The translations under genes were made by a program, and so were the position numbers. From CAYYWP01 sp050176585 (GTDB lineage: Bacteria > Desulfobacterota > Binatia > HRBIN30 > CADEER01): a stretch of DNA of 64,000 nucleotides. The notes beneath the pieces were generated by a model. It had not been told where the DNA came from, ran no database searches, and saw nothing but the letters and a program-made list of their open reading frames with translations. The DNA is taken from assembly GCA_050176585.1 (NCBI GenBank), contig JBFXHX010000011.1, forward strand, positions 1 to 64,000, written 5' to 3'. Positions 1 to 8,784 of the stretch are shown here, piece after piece. The stretch's first letter is position 1, and every line of letters starts with the position of its first letter.

Positions 1-119
1 GCGACGGCATCGCTTAACCTTGCCCATCGCGCACCCGCTCCACGGCCGGACGTGACGTTACTATTGTTGCTGCGCCGCCGGCTGACTCGGCCGTGTGGCG
101 CTGGCACATAAATTGTGCA

Positions 120-145
120 TTGACACGATCGTCAACTTGCAATAG
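120..145 (+). promoter_or_regulatory. Candidate promoter of the first Cys-rich gene
   Basis: A perfect TTGACA lies at 120-125, followed after 14 bases by CAATA (140-144). The same TTGACA-N14-CAATA arrangement precedes the paralogous gene further right (1418-1442), and the DNA between it and the start codon is also related (AGCTT...CTG...CCCG). Conservation between duplicated copies is the main support. The -10 element itself is a poor match to TATAAT. Confidence 0.4.
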
Positions 146-230
146 GCCGGTTGGCGACTGTCGCGCAGCTTGTTTCAATTCTGTTACCCGATATCGCGGC
201 GGTACACGCGTCGCTCAACGGGAGGTACGT

Positions 231-899
231 ATGGCCGGTAATCAGCGGATGCGATGGGCATGGCAAGCCGCGGTCACCGCCACGGTTAGCGCCGTGCTAC
301 TCTCGTTGGTGCCGCTTCAGGAAAGCGTTGGCGTTCCCGTCGGGCCGCCGTGCGGCAACGCGACGTGGCCGACGTGCGAAGGGGGCACATGCGCTGTCGG
401 ACAGCGCTGCAACACCGGCTTCAGCGGCAACACGTCCGCATGCGTATGTGAAACCGTCGGATGCTGCGCGCTCAACGGCAGCAGCGCGCCGCCGTGCCAG
501 GGCAATCAGACCCAGAGCGAGTGCTTTGTCCTGAAGGGTCTCTTTGTGCCTGGCGGCGTTTGCACGGACAACGGCTGTGCCACCCCAACCTGGACGCCGA
601 CGCCCACGAACACGCCGACGTCCACTCCGACCGCGACGACGACGCCGACCAATACCCCGGCTCCCAACGGCGGCACTTGTACAGAACCGACGGATTGCCA
701 GTCGGGCAATTGCGTTGACGACGTTTGCTGCAACACCCCGTGCAATCTACCGGGCGAGTCCTGCGTCGTGCCCGGTAGCGTCGGGACGTGCACGGAAGTT
801 GCGGCACGCGCACCCGCCGTATCGCTCAGCGGCCTCGCGTTGATCATCATCGCCCTGTTCGCTATCGGCGCGGTAGCGGCCGTGCGACGGCGCGCTTGA
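231..899 (+). CDS. Secreted Cys-rich protein with Thr-Pro linker and C-terminal RRRA anchor
   Basis: This 222-residue exported protein has no known function. The start is the ATG with GGGAGGT just upstream. Seen in order: a short basic N-terminus and hydrophobic signal segment (about residues 8-30); a Cys-rich domain with CVCETVGCC; a Thr-Pro linker built on TPTPTNTPTSTPT; a second Cys motif CQSGNCVDDVCC followed by NTPCNLPGESC; and one hydrophobic helix ending in RRRA. The Cys spacing implies disulfides formed outside the cytoplasm. A C-terminal helix plus arginines is the usual layout of surface-sorting signals such as MYXO-CTERM or PEP-CTERM, but the exact family motif is not obvious here. 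An upstream ATG at 93 stays open in frame but has no ribosome site. It is the first of four related copies between here and 3100; one other copy is intact. Confidence 0.82.
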   Translation: MAGNQRMRWAWQAAVTATVSAVLLSLVPLQESVGVPVGPPCGNATWPTCEGGTCAVGQRCNTGFSGNTSACVCETVGCCALNGSSAPPCQGNQTQSECFVLKGLFVPGGVCTDNGCATPTWTPTPTNTPTSTPTATTTPTNTPAPNGGTCTEPTDCQSGNCVDDVCCNTPCNLPGESCVVPGSVGTCTEVAARAPAVSLSGLALIIIALFAIGAVAAVRRRA

Positions 900-1080
900 G
901 CGGAATACCGCGCGCCGGCCTTCGCGGAGCGGCACATACAGCAGCTTGTAGCGCCACCGCGTGCGCTGCCGGTCCCAATCTGGACGGGGCAGCCGCTCAA
1001 ACCGTACACGCGTTGTTAGCCCCGCCGCTAAGGGGCTTTCCGCTTGCCCGCCGGTAGATAGTATCCACAGTGTACCGCGA
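900..1080. other. Spacer without a recognisable gene
   Basis: No convincing coding region is seen between the first Cys-rich gene and the decayed copy that follows. The minus strand around 920-1030 reads as a basic, aromatic-rich stretch (RWRYKLLYVPL) that could be a relic of an unrelated gene, but it has no start, no ribosome site and no clear family. Confidence 0.4.
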
Positions 1081-1245
1081 CAACCGGTGGGACCAGGCGA
1101 GATCTGCGATGCGCCGGCTGGCGTAGGGTCGCGCACGAAGTGGCGGCAGTCGCACGCGCCGCATCCCGGAGCGGCTCTCGTGCTCGCCGTTGCCCTGCTC
1201 GCGATCGGTGGCTTTGCCCTCGGGCGCCCGCGCCGCGCGCCCTGA
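1081..1245 (+). pseudogene. C-terminal remnant of a Cys-rich/Thr-Pro paralog
   Basis: The frame ending at 1245 contains PGEICDAPAGVG followed by a hydrophobic helix (LVLAVALLAIGGFALG) and RPRRAP. It lines up with the ends of the two intact neighbours, which read PGQSCAEPGSIG, then a helix with LIAIGGFAV, then RRRA. The Thr-Pro linker and the N-terminal half are missing and the disulfide cysteines are mostly lost. The simplest reading is the surviving 3' end of another copy of the tandem family after deletion. The hydrophobic tail supports homology more than the preceding text does. Confidence 0.6.
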
Positions 1246-1417
1246 GCCGAGGCGATGGGCCCCTCCCGAGAAACCGAGCACCGCTTCAGCGAGCGGCGTC
1301 GGCGCCAGGCGCGCTGACGACTGCGAACGAGTGCATGCTCCAGGCGAGCTAGCCCTCGCGCTATCGTCGTAATAGCACCGCAGAGGGGCGTGAGTTGCGC
1401 GCAGATACATTTGGCAC

Positions 1418-1446
1418 TTGACATGCGACTCCGACTCCAATATCGA
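1418..1446 (+). promoter_or_regulatory. Candidate promoter of the second Cys-rich gene
   Basis: TTGACA at 1418-1423 is followed 17 bases later by TATCGA (1441-1446), a plausible sigma70-type pair. It also shows the TTGACA-N14-CAATA pattern seen upstream of the first family member. In the third, decayed copy the corresponding text (about 2350-2365) reads CGGCTATGCGGCTCC instead of TTGACATGCGACTCC, so the -35 hexamer is lost there. Confidence 0.45.
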
Positions 1447-1536
1447 GCCGCACTGTTGCCAAACGACCGCATAGCTTTTGTGCTTTCTGGCACCCGCTGA
1501 CGTGACGCGGGGGACTGCGTTCCAGAGGAGTCGAGC

Positions 1537-2250
1537 ATGGCCGGTACTCAGCGGGTGAAGTCGGCATGGCAGGTCGCGGTGATGGCCACCGTCGGCGGCG
1601 TGCTGCTGTCGTTGGTGAGCCTACAGGAGAGCGTGGGCGTGCCCACCGTTCCGTGCGGTCAGGCACAGGGTCCGAGCTGTGGCGGCTCGTGCGCCCCCGG
1701 GCAGCAGTGCGTCGTCAATGCCAGCAACACGTCGCTGTGCGTGTGCGAAACGCTGGGATGCTGTGAGCTCGGTTACCAGGACGCGATTGCCGCGGCGGCC
1801 AGTGGCTCCTGCACTAACTCGACCGCGAGCACTTGCCCTTACGGCTCCATGTTCTTGGCCGGCGAGGTGTGCTTGAACAATTCGTGCGCGACGAACACAC
1901 CGACGCCCACGAACACGCCCACGAACACACCGACACCCACGGATACACCGACTGAGACGCCGACGGCCACACCGACGAACACGCCGACCTCGACACCCAC
2001 CAATACCCCGGTGCCCGACGGCGGGAGCTGCACGGATCCGAGCGATTGCCAGTCGGGCAACTGTGTGCGGAACGTCTGCTGCGACACAGAGTGCAATCTG
2101 CCCGGCCAGTCCTGCGCCGAGCCGGGCAGCATCGGCACCTGCACGGAGGTGCCTGCGCCCGCGCCCGCAGCGTCGCGAGGTGGGCTGCTATTGATCGTGT
2201 GCGCCCTGATCGCGATCGGCGGCTTCGCGGTCGTGCGCCGGCGCGCCTGA
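1537..2250 (+). CDS. Secreted Cys-rich protein with long Thr-Pro linker (paralog)
   Basis: This is a 237-residue paralog of the 231-899 protein with the same architecture: a signal segment ending near SLQESVGVP, a Cys-rich module with CVCETLGCC, a longer Thr-Pro linker of NTPTPT/DTPTET repeats (about 1890-2010), the motif CQSGNCVRNVCC, then PCNLPGQSC-like text (ECNLPGQSC), and a C-terminal helix ending RRRA. The start is the ATG at 1537, preceded by GAGGAG. N- and C-terminal segments are almost identical to the first copy, while the Cys-rich middle has diverged in spacing. No enzyme motif is visible. An extracellular structural or binding role is a guess from architecture only. Confidence 0.85.
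   Translation: MAGTQRVKSAWQVAVMATVGGVLLSLVSLQESVGVPTVPCGQAQGPSCGGSCAPGQQCVVNASNTSLCVCETLGCCELGYQDAIAAAASGSCTNSTASTCPYGSMFLAGEVCLNNSCATNTPTPTNTPTNTPTPTDTPTETPTATPTNTPTSTPTNTPVPDGGSCTDPSDCQSGNCVRNVCCDTECNLPGQSCAEPGSIGTCTEVPAPAPAASRGGLLLIVCALIAIGGFAVVRRRA
1890..2010 (+). repeat. Thr-Pro-encoding short tandem repeat
   Basis: The linker is encoded by iterations of ACGCCCACGAACACGCC-like units, giving NTPTPT and DTPTETPTATPT. A shorter version lies at about 590-660 in the first paralog. Such internal repeats are prone to length change and explain the different linker lengths in the two intact genes. Confidence 0.8.
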
Positions 2251-2455
2251 GCAGCGCGCGCAGGTAATCCGCAACCGTCGGCGCGACCGCCGCGCTGACG
2301 GTTGCGAGCCCGCCCCGATGGCGTCGCCAGTCGGGACGGCATGTGCGCGCGGCTATGCGGCTCCGAGCGGTTTAGTTGTCTGCGTAGCTTTCCGTCCGTC
2401 TCCATAGCCGCTGAACTCGCGCGCCGGGGGGTCGCGTCATTGCACGGGGGCGAGC

Positions 2456-3110
2456 ACGGCGGGTAGTCAGCGGGTATGGTCGGGTTGGCCGGTCACGGTG
2501 GCGGCCACGGTGGGCGGCGGCTGTCGTTGGTGAACCTCCAGCAGAGCATTGGCGCGCCCATGCTGCGCGCTTGCGGCAACGCGACGGCGCCGACTGCGGT
2601 GGTACGTGCTCCGGTGAGCAACGCGGTCACCCCGGCCAAAACAGCTCGGCGTGCCGGTGCGTGGAGATCGGATGCTTGCGAGCTGATCCCGGTAATGCGT
2701 CCACGCAGATGGCCGGCGGATCATGCCTCCGCAACGCGACGGAGCGCGTTTGCCCAGAGCCGCTTCGTGCCGCGCGCGTGTGCGTACGGGATGTGTGTCA
2801 CGGTAACGCCCACTTTGACACCTTATGTCCACTTCGACGCCCACGTCGACGCCGATGAACGCCCCGCTTCCGAACGGCGGCAGCTGCACGAATTCGACGG
2901 ATTGCCAGTCGGGCAACTGCGTGGAGGATGTCTGCGGTGACACGCCGTGCAATCTGCCCGGAGAATCCTGCACCGTCCGGGCAGCAGCGGCACTCGTGCG
3001 GAAGTCCCTGCGCCCGCCGCAGACAGAGGTGGGTTGCTGTTGATCGTGCTCGCGCTGCGCGCGACCGGCGGCGTCGCGTTCGTGCGCCGGCGCGCCGGAA
3101 GCCACGGAGC
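2456..3110 (+). pseudogene. Frameshifted third copy of the Cys-rich/Thr-Pro family
   Basis: The DNA from 2456 parallels the start of the 1537 gene (GAGCATGGCCGGTACTCAGCGGGT versus GAGCACGGCGGGTAGTCAGCGGGT when read base by base in halves), so the start ATG has become ACG. The signal-peptide text (SLVNLQQSIGAP) is in one frame, the Cys module (ADCGGTCSGEQ, SACRCVEIGC) in a second, the linker and CQSGNCVEDVCGDTPC in a third, and the terminal helix with FVRRRAG in the last. At least three frameshifts and the lost start make it non-functional. Family members nearby that are intact show what it used to encode. Confidence 0.85.
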
Positions 3111-3235
3111 GCGCAGCGGCCTGGCAAACCGACTGCGCTGCAGCGTTGGCCGCGCGGGCGCCGCGCCGACCACGCGCCCTCTTGCGCTCCTCGCGGCCGT
3201 TGACGCGGCCGACCCGGCCGCGCGATGAAGCGCGC

Positions 3236-4858
3236 ATGGCCACCCACGAGGTGTCGAATCAGCCTCCTCCGCTGCGCGACTACAACCTTTTCGAATCCGA
3301 TCGCGCCCTGTGCGAGGGGCTGGAGCGCGAAGGCGCCGGCTGGGCGGCGGCGCGTGTCAGCGAGCTCGGCGCGATCGCCGGCGGCGAGGCCATGGAGTGG
3401 GGCAGACAGGCGAACGCTCACCCCCCCGTGCTGCGCACCCACGACCGTTACGGCCACCGCATCGACGAAATCGAGTACCACCCCGCCTATCACCGTTTGA
3501 TGGAGCTCGCGGTGGGGTACGGGCTGCACGCGCTGCCCTGGCGCGAGCCGCGCGCAGGCGCACAGGTGGCGCGCGCCGCCCTGTTCTTCGTGCTGGGGCA
3601 AGCCGAGGCCGGGCACGGCTGTCCGATCTCGATGACCTATGCCGCCGTGCCGGCGCTCCGCACGGAGCCGGAGCTCGCACATAGCTGGGAGCCGCTCTTC
3701 ACCTCGTCGAGCTACGACCCGCGCTTCGTCCCGGTGGGGGAGAAGGCGGGCGCGCTGTGCGGGATGGCGATGACCGAGAAGCAGGGCGGTTCGGACGTGC
3801 GCGCGAACACCACGCGCGCTGAGCCGGCGGGCAACGGCGGATGGGTGCTCACCGGCCACAAGTGGTTCTGTTCGGCGCCGATGTGCGATGCGTTTCTCGT
3901 GCTCGCGCAGACGGGCAAAGGGCTCACGTGCTTCCTGCTGCCGCGCTGGCAGCCGGATGGCCGGCGCAACCACTTCTTCATACAGCGCCTGAAGGACAAG
4001 CTCGGCAACCGGTCGAACGCCTCCGGCGAGGTGGAGTTCGACGGCGCGTGGGCACAGCGCGTCGGGCCCGAGGGCCGCGGCGTGCCGACGATCATCGAGA
4101 TGGTGAACCACACGCGTCTCGACTGCATCATCGGCGCTGCCGGCTTGATGCGGCACGGGGTCGCGCAGGCGGTGCACCACGCCCAGCACCGCAGCGCGTT
4201 CGGCAAGCGGCTGATCGAACAGCCGCTGATGCAAAACGTGCTGGCCGACTTGTGCATCGAATCGGAAGCGGCCACGACGGCGATGATGCGCGTCGCCCGC
4301 GCCTACGACGCGAACGGCGATGAGGGCGAAGCCCACTTCGCGCGCCTGGCCACGACGGTGCTGAAGTACTGGATCTGCAAGCGCGCGCCGGCGCACGCTG
4401 CGGAAGCGCTCGAATGCCTCGGTGGCGGCGGCTACATCGAGGAATCGCCGCTGCCGCGGCTCTACCGCGAAGCGCCGCTCAACTCGCTCTGGGAGGGCAG
4501 CGGCAACGTCATCTGCCTGGACGCGATCCGCGCCATTGCCAAAAGCCCAGCGGTTCTCGAGGCGTTCTTCGCCGAGGTCGAGCGCGGCAGTGGTGCCGAT
4601 CGCCGCCTCGACCAGTTTACGACGGACTTGCGCGAGGACCTCGCGCGCGACGAGCCACGGGAAGCACGGGCGCGCGATCTAGTGGAACGCCTGGCGCTGG
4701 CCCTCCAGGGCTCGCTCCTGGTCCGCCATGGCGATCCCGCCGTGGCCGAGGCGTTCTGTGCCGCCCGCCTCGGGGGACACCACCGCCTGGCCTTCGGCAC
4801 ACTCGCGCCGGGCTTTCACTTCCCGCGTGTCATCGAGCGCGCGCGCCCCAGCGTGTAG
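3236..4858 (+). CDS. aidB: AidB-like acyl-CoA dehydrogenase family flavoprotein
   Basis: At 540 residues this matches the length of E. coli AidB (about 541), an acyl-CoA-dehydrogenase relative that binds FAD and DNA and is induced by alkylating agents. Family text recognised: the N-terminus NQPPPLRDYNLFESD, REGAGW, ITMT-type SMTYAAVPAL, MTEKQGGSDV near residue 178, GHKWFCSAPMCD, RLKDKLGNRSNASGEVEF, and LYREAPLNSLWEGSG near residue 415, which retains the acidic residue of the ACAD active site. The start at the ATG reading MATHEV was chosen because upstream sequence is low-complexity Arg/Ala. It stands alone between the decayed Cys-rich gene and a convergent gene. The alternative is an ordinary acyl-CoA dehydrogenase, but the AidB-specific N-terminus argues against that. 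Confidence 0.9.
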   Translation: MATHEVSNQPPPLRDYNLFESDRALCEGLEREGAGWAAARVSELGAIAGGEAMEWGRQANAHPPVLRTHDRYGHRIDEIEYHPAYHRLMELAVGYGLHALPWREPRAGAQVARAALFFVLGQAEAGHGCPISMTYAAVPALRTEPELAHSWEPLFTSSSYDPRFVPVGEKAGALCGMAMTEKQGGSDVRANTTRAEPAGNGGWVLTGHKWFCSAPMCDAFLVLAQTGKGLTCFLLPRWQPDGRRNHFFIQRLKDKLGNRSNASGEVEFDGAWAQRVGPEGRGVPTIIEMVNHTRLDCIIGAAGLMRHGVAQAVHHAQHRSAFGKRLIEQPLMQNVLADLCIESEAATTAMMRVARAYDANGDEGEAHFARLATTVLKYWICKRAPAHAAEALECLGGGGYIEESPLPRLYREAPLNSLWEGSGNVICLDAIRAIAKSPAVLEAFFAEVERGSGADRRLDQFTTDLREDLARDEPREARARDLVERLALALQGSLLVRHGDPAVAEAFCAARLGGHHRLAFGTLAPGFHFPRVIERARPSV

Positions 4859-4900
4859 CCGCTGCACCTGTGGCAGCAGCGATGCCAGAGCGGGGGCCCC
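4854..4900 (+). repeat. Diverged copy of the dispersed double-hairpin repeat
   Basis: TGTAGCCGCtGCACCtGTGgCaGCAGCGATGCC resembles the element at 13383, 23025, 39994 and 62837 with several changes. It starts inside the stop codon region of the AidB-like gene, in the convergent gap before the next minus-strand gene. Confidence 0.45.
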
Positions 4901-5028
4901 GGCACTCATGCGCGGCATACGAGGCACCTGACCTCACTGCGTACGGGCCTCCGGCCGCCCGTTGCTGGCACAGGTCCCGCGGCACACGGAACCGCTGCCG
5001 CCCCGACCGGCGTTTTCACCACATCGGG

Positions 5029-5508
5029 TCAGGGCTTGGTGACGGGCGTCAGCGAGAGCACGCTGCGGTCCGGAGCCAGGCGCACCTCGACCCACTTGCC
5101 GTTCAGCGCTTGCAAATCGCCCTGCTCCGGAGCCGTGTACACCGGATCGTAGCCCGAGATCGCAAACGTCCGCGCCGCCGCGTCTTTCACCACCAACTCT
5201 CCCCGCACGGTCTCCAGCGTCTGAGTGATCGGCGTGATCGCCACTTTGGCGGGCTGGATCTGCGTGACGCGACCGTCGGGTCCGAGTTGTACGTACACAT
5301 CCGTGCCCCCCAGCGAATCGAGCGATGTTCCCGCGGGCGCGACGTAGGTACCGTCGTAGCCCACGACGCGGAAGCGCCGCGCGGTGGCGTCGACGATCAC
5401 CAACTCGCCATGGAGCGACTTCGCGGCGTCGCCCGACGCATTCACCGCTGGCGTCGAGAGCACCGCCGCCAACAGCACTGCCATTGCGACATGTCGATGT
5501 AGGTGCAT
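5029..5508 (-). CDS. Exported protein with two internal repeats, function unknown
   Basis: The product is 159 residues. The start is the ATG at 5508, which has GGGAGGTG a few bases upstream, rather than the longer frame that opens at 5568. The protein begins with a signal peptide (HLHRHVAMAVLLAAVLS, cleavage likely after VNASG). The mature part is two copies of a module of about 60 residues: GELVIVDATARRFRVVGYDGTY...LGPDGRVTQIQP and GELVVKDAAARTFAISGYDPVY...APDRSVLSLTPV. The pattern (x-V-D-A-x-x-R-x-F-x-V-x-G) suggests a small beta-rich domain such as those in DUF-type periplasmic proteins. No catalytic residues are seen. It converges with the AidB-like gene and diverges from the cytochrome gene. 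Confidence 0.72.
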   Translation of the reverse strand: MHLHRHVAMAVLLAAVLSTPAVNASGDAAKSLHGELVIVDATARRFRVVGYDGTYVAPAGTSLDSLGGTDVYVQLGPDGRVTQIQPAKVAITPITQTLETVRGELVVKDAAARTFAISGYDPVYTAPEQGDLQALNGKWVEVRLAPDRSVLSLTPVTKP

Positions 5509-5701
5509 GGCACCTCCCGGTTCTGCGGATAGTAGCGATATGTCTACGCCGAGCGCAGCCATCTGCAACCCGGGCGCAGAAATTCGTTGACGGGGCCGGG
5601 CGCACGGCAGTATGCGCTGTGCGGGACCGCATCACTGCGGCCGTCCGGAGTTGGGAGGAGGGGGCGGTCCCGGCAACCCAACGCGGAGGGAGGCGGCTGT
5701 G

Positions 5702-8653
5702 ATGTATACCCGCCCGCACTCATGGCTCCCGCGCGGCCGGCATGTCGCAGCCGCGTGCACGGCACTGCTGCTGCCGCTGGGCGCCGGCGCCCAGCAGTGC
5801 ACCGGCGATTGCGATAGCGATGGAAACGTCGCCGTGAACGAGATCGTCACCTGTGTGCCGATCGCATTGAACGAGGCTCCGCTCGCTCAGTGTGAACCCT
5901 GCGATACCGACGGCAGCGCCGCCGTGGAGATCTACGAGCTGGTGACCGCTGTCGGTCACGCGCTCACCGGGTGCCCCGCGGCGCCCGCCGGCAAAGCGAG
6001 CAAGTCCGGACCGATTGCGATCTCCGCGAGCGGCGACCTCGTGGCGGCGGTCAACACGGATACGAACAGCGTCACGTTGTTCGCCGTGGACGCGAACGGC
6101 CGCCTTACCAAGCGCAAGGAGCTCGGCGTCGGGATCGAGCCGCGCTCGGTCGCGCTGTTGCCGAACGGCACCCGCGCATACGTCGCGAATACGGTGAGCG
6201 GCACGGTGTCGGTGATCGATCTCGCGAGCTGTACGACGATCGCCACCATCGGCGTCGGCACGGAGCCGTGGGCCGTGGCGGCCACGCCGAACGGCCGTTA
6301 CGTGTACGTCGCGAATGCGAGCAGCAACACGGTCAGCGCGATCGACACCGGCAGCAATGCCGTGATCGCGACGGTACCCGTCGGGCGCAGCCCTCGGGCG
6401 CTGGCGATCAGCAACGACGGCGATGACGACGACCGCGACGAGAAGGTGTTCGTGCCGAACTTCTACGCCCGGCCGCGGGCGGGGTTCGCCGCGCCGAGCA
6501 CCACCGCCCTCGGCGGCGCGGATGGCGCGGGCGCGGCCTTTCCGATGGGCGCCAACGGCCAGGCCGTCGTCGGCGAGGGGATGTTCGACGACAGCCGGGA
6601 GGGCGTGATCGACGTCATCGCATCCGGCGCGAACGCGGTCGTCGACCAGATCCTCCTCGCGCCGATGGCGGACACGGGCTTCCGCATCGCGCGGGGCGCC
6701 TTCGTCAATACAGCGGCCAGCGACGGCCCGCGCACGATTTTCGCCGACGGCGCCACCGACGGCAGCCAAGCGCAGGCGACCGGTGCGTTTCCGAATCAGT
6801 TCTACTCGATTGCCCTCTTTCGCGGCATGGGGCTGCTGCCCAACACGGCGCCGTCGCCCGAGCCACCGCTGCGCTTCAACGTCAACGCGCAGAGCCTCAT
6901 GTCGGTGATCGATGCCGACGAAAACGCCGAGCTACCGGAGCGCACGTTCAATCTGAACCGCGGCATCAACTTCGATCTGCCTCCGGCCCTTCCCGAGGCG
7001 GCGATCCGGGACAATACGGAGCGCATGTTTCCGTCCACACCGGTCGACATCGATTGCAACGCCGCGTCCGATACGTGCTGGGTCGTCAGCCAGGGCAGCG
7101 ACTTCATCGTCCGCATGAACTTCGACGACGCGGGCAAGCCGACCATCAACGCGCCGACCGCTCCAGGGCCCTTTCCGGTGAGCCCGGTGACGCGCGTCTA
7201 TACGATCGACCCGCAGGACCCGCTGCGCTCGGGTCGCAACCCGCGCGGAATCGCAATCGATGCCGGCGGCGAGTACGCGTACGTCGTCTGTCCGACCACG
7301 CGCGACGTCATCGTGGTCGGCCTCGCCGACGGCGCGCTCGGGGTCGTGCAGCGCGTGCGCTCCTCCGAGCTGCCGCTGGCCGGTAGCGCGGAGGAGACGT
7401 TCCGGCGCGGCAAGATCGACTTCTTCACCTCGCGGCCGTTCTGGTCCGATCGCGGCTGGGGCAACTGCGCCGCATGCCACCCCGACGGCGGCAGCGACGA
7501 GGTGACCTGGCTCTTCGAAGCGGGACCGCGGCAGACCGTCCACTTGGCCGGCACCTTCAACAAGCGCAACCCCGAGGATCAGCGCGCACTCAACTGGACC
7601 CCGGTCCGCGACGAGAACCAGGACTTCGAGCTGAACACGCGCAGCATCTTCGGCGGGCGCGGTTTCATCACGGTGGCCCACGACGTGGACGGCGACGGGC
7701 TCACGCCGGACTCCGATCCGAACGTGCGGAATTTCGGCCCGGCGAGCTCGGACCGCGCACAGCAGCAGGAGGACATCACCGCGTGGATCCAGTTGGGCGT
7801 GCGCAGCCCGATCGCGCCGCCGAGCGGCGGCAACGCCACGCGCGGCCGTGAGATCTTCGGCTTGCAGCCGCCACAAGGCGCGTTCTGCGTCGCGTGCCAT
7901 AGCGGGGGGAAGTGGACGACCAGCCGCATCACGTACGATCCGAGCGACATCAACCCGGTGCCGGGCACCGACACCGGCATCGCCAACATCCCGCCGAGCG
8001 ATCTCGATGCCGACGGCATGGTGGATTCATTCGAGGCGCGAGCCGTGGCCGTGTACCTGAACGGGTTCAACAGCGCCGCTGGCGCGGGGCGCATCTGCGA
8101 AGTCCCGCCGCCACCTCCGGGAGTGGACAGCGGCGAAGCGATGTCCTCCGAGCGCATTCGCATTCTCCGTCAGGTGCAGACCTTTGCGCCGACGAACCCC
8201 GTCGAGGTCCGCGGCAACGGTCTGAGCCCGGTGAACACGACGGCGCCCGCCCTCGCCGTCGCCGCCGCGTTCGGGGCTGACGGCTTCAACAGCCCGTCGT
8301 TGCTTGGCGTGTTCGAGACCGCGCCCTACTTTCACCACGGCGCCGCGCAGACGCTGGAACAGGTGTTCGGCATGGGCACCGATCCGGCGTTTCTGCCCGC
8401 GGCACGCGCGCATTGGCGCAGCGGCACTGGCGGAGCCGAGAACATCCTCGACAGCGACCCCAGCGCGATCGCCGATCTCATCGCGTTCCTCGAGACGATC
8501 GACGACACCACGCCGCCGTTTCCCGCCGCCGACCTGGCTCCGAACGATGACGCGTTCGCCGATGCCGTAACGCCGTGCGACTGCCAGCGCGATCCGCCCG
8601 TCGGAAATCCGGTGATCGATTGCGTGCCGCCGGCTCCCCCACCGCCGGGCTGA
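5702..8653 (+). CDS. Secreted YVTN beta-propeller / di-heme cytochrome c protein with dockerin-like N-terminus
   Basis: This 983-residue protein starts at ATG 5702, behind GGAGGGAGG. Order of parts: a signal peptide ending LGAGAQQ; a dockerin-like EF-hand pair (CTGDCDSDGNVAVNEIV and CDTDGSAAVEIYELV, about residues 30-85); beta-propeller blades of the YVTN type (ANTVSGTVSVIDLAS, ANASSNTVSAIDTGS, residues 110-260); a long middle region; and two c-type haem sites, CAACH near residue 588 and CVACH near 729. The segment APYFHHGAAQTLEQVFG near residue 875 is typical of the MauG/cytochrome c peroxidase-like superfamily. It probably acts in the periplasm or at the surface in electron transfer or oxidation of an unknown substrate. 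It ends in a Pro-rich tail. No maturation genes are adjacent. Confidence 0.85.
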   Translation: MYTRPHSWLPRGRHVAAACTALLLPLGAGAQQCTGDCDSDGNVAVNEIVTCVPIALNEAPLAQCEPCDTDGSAAVEIYELVTAVGHALTGCPAAPAGKASKSGPIAISASGDLVAAVNTDTNSVTLFAVDANGRLTKRKELGVGIEPRSVALLPNGTRAYVANTVSGTVSVIDLASCTTIATIGVGTEPWAVAATPNGRYVYVANASSNTVSAIDTGSNAVIATVPVGRSPRALAISNDGDDDDRDEKVFVPNFYARPRAGFAAPSTTALGGADGAGAAFPMGANGQAVVGEGMFDDSREGVIDVIASGANAVVDQILLAPMADTGFRIARGAFVNTAASDGPRTIFADGATDGSQAQATGAFPNQFYSIALFRGMGLLPNTAPSPEPPLRFNVNAQSLMSVIDADENAELPERTFNLNRGINFDLPPALPEAAIRDNTERMFPSTPVDIDCNAASDTCWVVSQGSDFIVRMNFDDAGKPTINAPTAPGPFPVSPVTRVYTIDPQDPLRSGRNPRGIAIDAGGEYAYVVCPTTRDVIVVGLADGALGVVQRVRSSELPLAGSAEETFRRGKIDFFTSRPFWSDRGWGNCAACHPDGGSDEVTWLFEAGPRQTVHLAGTFNKRNPEDQRALNWTPVRDENQDFELNTRSIFGGRGFITVAHDVDGDGLTPDSDPNVRNFGPASSDRAQQQEDITAWIQLGVRSPIAPPSGGNATRGREIFGLQPPQGAFCVACHSGGKWTTSRITYDPSDINPVPGTDTGIANIPPSDLDADGMVDSFEARAVAVYLNGFNSAAGAGRICEVPPPPPGVDSGEAMSSERIRILRQVQTFAPTNPVEVRGNGLSPVNTTAPALAVAAAFGADGFNSPSLLGVFETAPYFHHGAAQTLEQVFGMGTDPAFLPAARAHWRSGTGGAENILDSDPSAIADLIAFLETIDDTTPPFPAADLAPNDDAFADAVTPCDCQRDPPVGNPVIDCVPPAPPPPG

Positions 8654-8784
8654 AATCAGTCAACCTTTGCGGCTTCGCGCCTTGGGTTGAAACCGGGGAG
8701 GATAAGGAAGGGCCGTCAGCAGGGAGCCCAACCGCGCACACGCCGCTGATTGTCTTCGCTCCGTTCTTCCGCTGTAACGACCGC

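Noticed and set aside
920..1030. A minus-strand protein relic with RWRYKLLYVPL
   Set aside because: Too short, with no start, stop context or recognisable family; could be chance in a G+C-rich spacer.
590..2010. The short tandem repeats as a CRISPR array
   Set aside because: The repeats are in frame and encode Thr-Pro linkers, with no spacers and no cas gene.
2798..4396. A long open frame antisense to the AidB-like gene
   Set aside because: Its translation is Arg/Ala/His-rich with no motifs or ribosome site, while the opposite strand is a clear 540-residue enzyme; high G+C makes such shadows common.
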